In this document: one piece after another, positions 61,742-64,000 of the stretch
Layout: every line of letters starts with the position of its first letter
Position numbering within the stretch: the stretch's first letter is position 1
DNA from: Streptomyces sp. NBC_00078
GTDB taxonomy: Bacteria > Actinomycetota > Actinomycetes > Streptomycetales > Streptomycetaceae
Direction: 5' to 3'
DNA: 64,000 bases
Assembly (NCBI RefSeq): GCF_026343335.1
Contig: NZ_JAPELX010000001.1
Coordinates: forward strand, 6,262,001-6,326,000
Notes under the pieces: model-generated
What the model saw: the letters and a program-made list of their open reading frames with translations, nothing else
What the model was told of the DNA's origin: nothing
Database searches by the model: none
Program-made: the position numbers and the translations under genes

Positions 61742-62770
61742 TCAACCGAGGTGCGGGAGCACCTCGGCACCCAGCCGCCGTAGATTCTCCTCGGTGGCCG
61801 CCAGGTCTCCCGAGCCCTCGACGAGCAGCGCGAAGCGGGAGATGCCGGTCCGCTCGCTGGTCGCCGCGAGCCGGTCGGCGCACAGGCGCGGGGTGCCCAC
61901 CGGGTGCAGTCCGCAGAGCAGTTCGGTGTAGGCCAGCGGACCGCGCATCTGCCGCGTCCGGCCGTCCACCGTGACATGCGCCTCCAGCCCCTGCTTCAGC
62001 CAGCCCGGCATCGCCTTCGTCAGGGCCTCCACCGCGTCCGTACGCCGGTCCGCGATCTGGCAGATGCCGGCCGAGACATGGGCCGCGCCGAGGATCTCGT
62101 CCGCCGGATGCCCGGCGGCGCGCGCCAGCTGCCGCCACAGGGCGACCATCTCGGCCTTCTCCTCGTCGCCCACATGCATCCCGAGGAGCATCGGCAGCCC
62201 GCGCTCGGCGGCCGTCCGTACGCTCGACGGCGAGGTGCACGCGACGACGACCTCGGGGCCCGCCGTGTCCGTGAGGGACTCCGACGGCCTTGGTACGACG
62301 GGGACTTCACGGAAGGCGAAGCGGTCCCCGGCCGCCCCGACCGACGGCTCGCGCAGCCAGCGAACCAGCAGATCGAGTGATTCCGGGAACCCCTTCTCGT
62401 ACGCCTCGATGCCTGACCCGAACACCTCCAGGTCGACCCACGGGCCGCCGCGCCCCACGCCCAGCGAGAAGCGCCCGCCGGAGGTGATGTGCAGCAGCGC
62501 GGCCTGCTCGCCGACCGACACCGGGTGGGCGGTGGGCAGCACGGTCACCGCCGTGCCGACCCGGATCCGGCGGGTGCGGCCGAGCAGTAACGCCGCCAGG
62601 GTGATCGCCGACGGACAGGTCCCGTAGGGCACGAAGTGGTGCTCGGCCAGCCAGACCGAGTCCAGACCGGCTTCTTCGGCGACCTCGGCCGAACGGACCG
62701 CGCGGTGCAGCGCCTCCCCCTGGCCCTGCCCCGGGAACTGGGCCGCCAACACGAAACTTCCTACGTGCAT
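61742..62770 (-). CDS. LLM class flavin/F420-dependent oxidoreductase
   Basis: A 342-residue TIM-barrel enzyme of the luciferase-like monooxygenase class. Family segments include AEEAGLDSVWLAEHHFVPYG, RIRVGTAVTVLPTAHPVSVG and GRFSLGVGRGGPWVD. It would bind FMN or F420; substrate unknown. Start ATG 62770. Confidence 0.9.
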   Translation of the reverse strand: MHVGSFVLAAQFPGQGQGEALHRAVRSAEVAEEAGLDSVWLAEHHFVPYGTCPSAITLAALLLGRTRRIRVGTAVTVLPTAHPVSVGEQAALLHITSGGRFSLGVGRGGPWVDLEVFGSGIEAYEKGFPESLDLLVRWLREPSVGAAGDRFAFREVPVVPRPSESLTDTAGPEVVVACTSPSSVRTAAERGLPMLLGMHVGDEEKAEMVALWRQLARAAGHPADEILGAAHVSAGICQIADRRTDAVEALTKAMPGWLKQGLEAHVTVDGRTRQMRGPLAYTELLCGLHPVGTPRLCADRLAATSERTGISRFALLVEGSGDLAATEENLRRLGAEVLPHLG

Positions 62771-62989
62771 CGCTTTTCCTGCTTCCTTGGCCCCGACACG
62801 GAGCTCCCCCACCCGCATAACCGTCTGACACGTGCCGAGGACACGGCCTGGCGAAGGGATTTGCGGATTGTCTGCAGAATGGGCGCGCTCGCGGCGGCCG
62901 GCGGCGCCCGGTCCTCTACGCGTACCCCTGTCCGCGCCCCGTAGGCTGGACAGGACCCGTGCTTCCTGTATAGCCCCGTGAGGTGTCCC

Positions 62990-63331
62990 GTGTCCCCGCG
63001 TCGCAACCGACCCAAGGGAGCCGACCCGTCGGTCTCGTCCGGCCGGAGCGCCGAGGACGACCGCCCCGGCCGCTACGGCGGCTGGCAGTCGACGGAGAGC
63101 TGGCAGGGCGAGGAGTGGAGCGTGCGGCACGTCGCGGGCGCCAGCGCGCAGGGCAAGACCTACCGCTGCCCCGGCTGCGAACAGATGATCCCCTCCGGCG
63201 TACCGCATGTCGTGGCCTGGCCGGAGCACTCGGGCGTCGACGAGCGCCGTCACTGGCACAAGGCGTGCTGGAACGCGAAGGACCGCCGCACCACGCGGGT
63301 GCAGCGGTCCCGTAACGCGCCGAAGTTCTGA
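62990..63331 (+). CDS. Small zinc-binding protein (annotated ATP/GTP-binding in relatives)
   Basis: A 113-residue basic protein from GTG 62990. An N-terminal disordered stretch is followed by a compact domain with CPGCEQMI, HVVAWPEHSGVDERRHWHKA and CWNAK, giving Cys and His ligands for zinc, similar to HNH-like or zinc-ribbon folds. Streptomyces homologs are often labelled ATP/GTP-binding, but no P-loop is visible here. Function unknown. Confidence 0.75.
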   Translation: MSPRRNRPKGADPSVSSGRSAEDDRPGRYGGWQSTESWQGEEWSVRHVAGASAQGKTYRCPGCEQMIPSGVPHVVAWPEHSGVDERRHWHKACWNAKDRRTTRVQRSRNAPKF

Positions 63332-63345
63332 CCCCGGGCCAGAGG

Positions 63346-64000
63346 CTAGACGTCGCGCTTCTGCAGCAGCACGAACGCGCCGGCGAACGCGGCGGCGGTC
63401 ACTCCCAGGGCGATCCACACCGGGTCCCAGCCGGTCGGGCCCGAGTTGCTGAGCGACGTGGTGTAGAAGGCGCCGAGCTGGCTCGGGATCGAGTAGTCGA
63501 ACAGTGCCTGGCGCACGTCCTCCAGCGCCGACGAGAACATGAACAGCGCGATCACCAGGGGCGCCAGCACGAGGCCGATCATGAGGGTGATGGCGCCCGC
63601 CGAGTGGCGGATGATCGAGCCGACGACGAGTGAGAACAGGCCGAGCAGCGCGATGTAGAGCGAGATGCCGAGTGTGCCCTTCAGCCACTCACTGCCCGAC
63701 GGCTCCTTGGCGCCGTCCAGCATGCCCACGTCCGCGAGGGCGACAAGGAGCACCGACACGAACGTGACGGTGAACGCCACCGAGAAGAACACGATCGCCT
63801 TCGCCGCCAGCACCCGTCCCCGGGAGGGGCATGCGGTCATCGTCGTCCGGATCATGCCGGTGCCGTACTCCGATGCCGTGGTCAGCACGCCGAGCGTGAT
63901 GATGCACATGCTGCCCAGGAGCAGCCCGAAGACACCGAAGGACAGCGGGTTGTCGCCGGACAGATCGGCCTCGCCCGCGTTGGCGGAGACCAGCGCTGCC
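63346..64000 (-). CDS. ABC-2 type transporter permease, C-terminal part (cut by window edge)
   Basis: The frame runs from the window edge to a stop at 63346; ATG 63909 is internal because the frame stays open with coherent sequence up to base 64000. At least five membrane segments are visible (for example VFGLLLGSMCIITLGVL-like, AIVFFSVAFTVTFVSVLLVA, LGISLYIALLGLFSLVVGSI and ITLMIGLVLAPLVIALFMF). The pattern TASEYGTGMIRTTMTACPSR is typical of ABC-2 permeases. The partner ATPase should lie upstream, outside the window. Confidence 0.88.
   Translation of the reverse strand, partial: AALVSANAGEADLSGDNPLSFGVFGLLLGSMCIITLGVLTTASEYGTGMIRTTMTACPSRGRVLAAKAIVFFSVAFTVTFVSVLLVALADVGMLDGAKEPSGSEWLKGTLGISLYIALLGLFSLVVGSIIRHSAGAITLMIGLVLAPLVIALFMFSSALEDVRQALFDYSIPSQLGAFYTTSLSNSGPTGWDPVWIALGVTAAAFAGAFVLLQKRDV

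Overview
The window is high-GC actinobacterial DNA, almost certainly a Streptomyces chromosome. The evidence is the codon usage, the many GTG and TTG starts, the conserved order lysA-hom-thrC-thrB-rho-rpmE-prfA-prmC-glyA-atpIBEFHAGDC, and a pSAM2-like conjugative element of the kind typical of the genus.

Left third (1-22942): mobile DNA stacked at the 3' end of one tRNA-Arg(CCG) gene. A complete tRNA lies on the minus strand at 22871-22942. A 46-bp copy of its 3' half recurs at 5752-5797, identical to 22870-22915. Between the two copies is a complete actinomycete integrative and conjugative element (AICE-2, about 17 kb). It has a RepSA-type initiator, excisionase, tyrosine integrase, a TraB/FtsK-like translocase, Spd-like spread proteins, two GntR regulators with visible operators, and cargo. 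To the left is the right end of a second AICE (AICE-1) in the same orientation, with a primase-polymerase C-terminus, a RepA-like ATPase, an excisionase and a related integrase. This looks like tandem accretion at one site. AICE-1 also carries a 1.7-kb IS5-family element with perfect inverted ends, a TCA target duplication and a passenger gene.

The most unusual cargo of AICE-2 is a two-gene module at 8401-12090. An 844-residue protein joins a GHKL (MutL/Hsp90/MORC-like) ATPase to a PD-(D/E)XK-type nuclease motif, and a TSPPY-type DNA methyltransferase follows 3 bp later. The DNA is visibly lower in GC (about 52% in a 60-bp sample) and both genes contain rare TTA codons. It reads as a MORC-linked restriction-modification or defence system.

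Middle and right (22943-64000): core chromosome. There is a stand-alone receiver protein and an ArgS-related protein (NrtL-like), then lysine and threonine biosynthesis (lysA, hom, thrC, thrB) and the Rho factor. A secreted trypsin-like protease with C-terminal repeats and an LCP-family wall ligase follow. Next come ribosomal protein L31, release factor 1 and its methyltransferase PrmC, a threonylcarbamoyl-AMP synthase, a phosphatase-like protein without its catalytic Cys, serine hydroxymethyltransferase and a WecA-like transferase. The complete ATP synthase operon has a probable Rex operator in its leader.

Beyond the ATP synthase are a DUF2550 protein, a chitinase wrecked by an internal deletion but with its classic chitinase promoter intact, a two-component system, a cobalamin adenosyltransferase, a 3-hydroxybutyryl-CoA dehydrogenase, a STAS protein and a membrane-anchored ATPase. 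The window ends with the mismatch endonuclease NucS, an SCO5389-family protein, an LLM-class oxidoreductase, a small zinc-binding protein and a truncated ABC permease.
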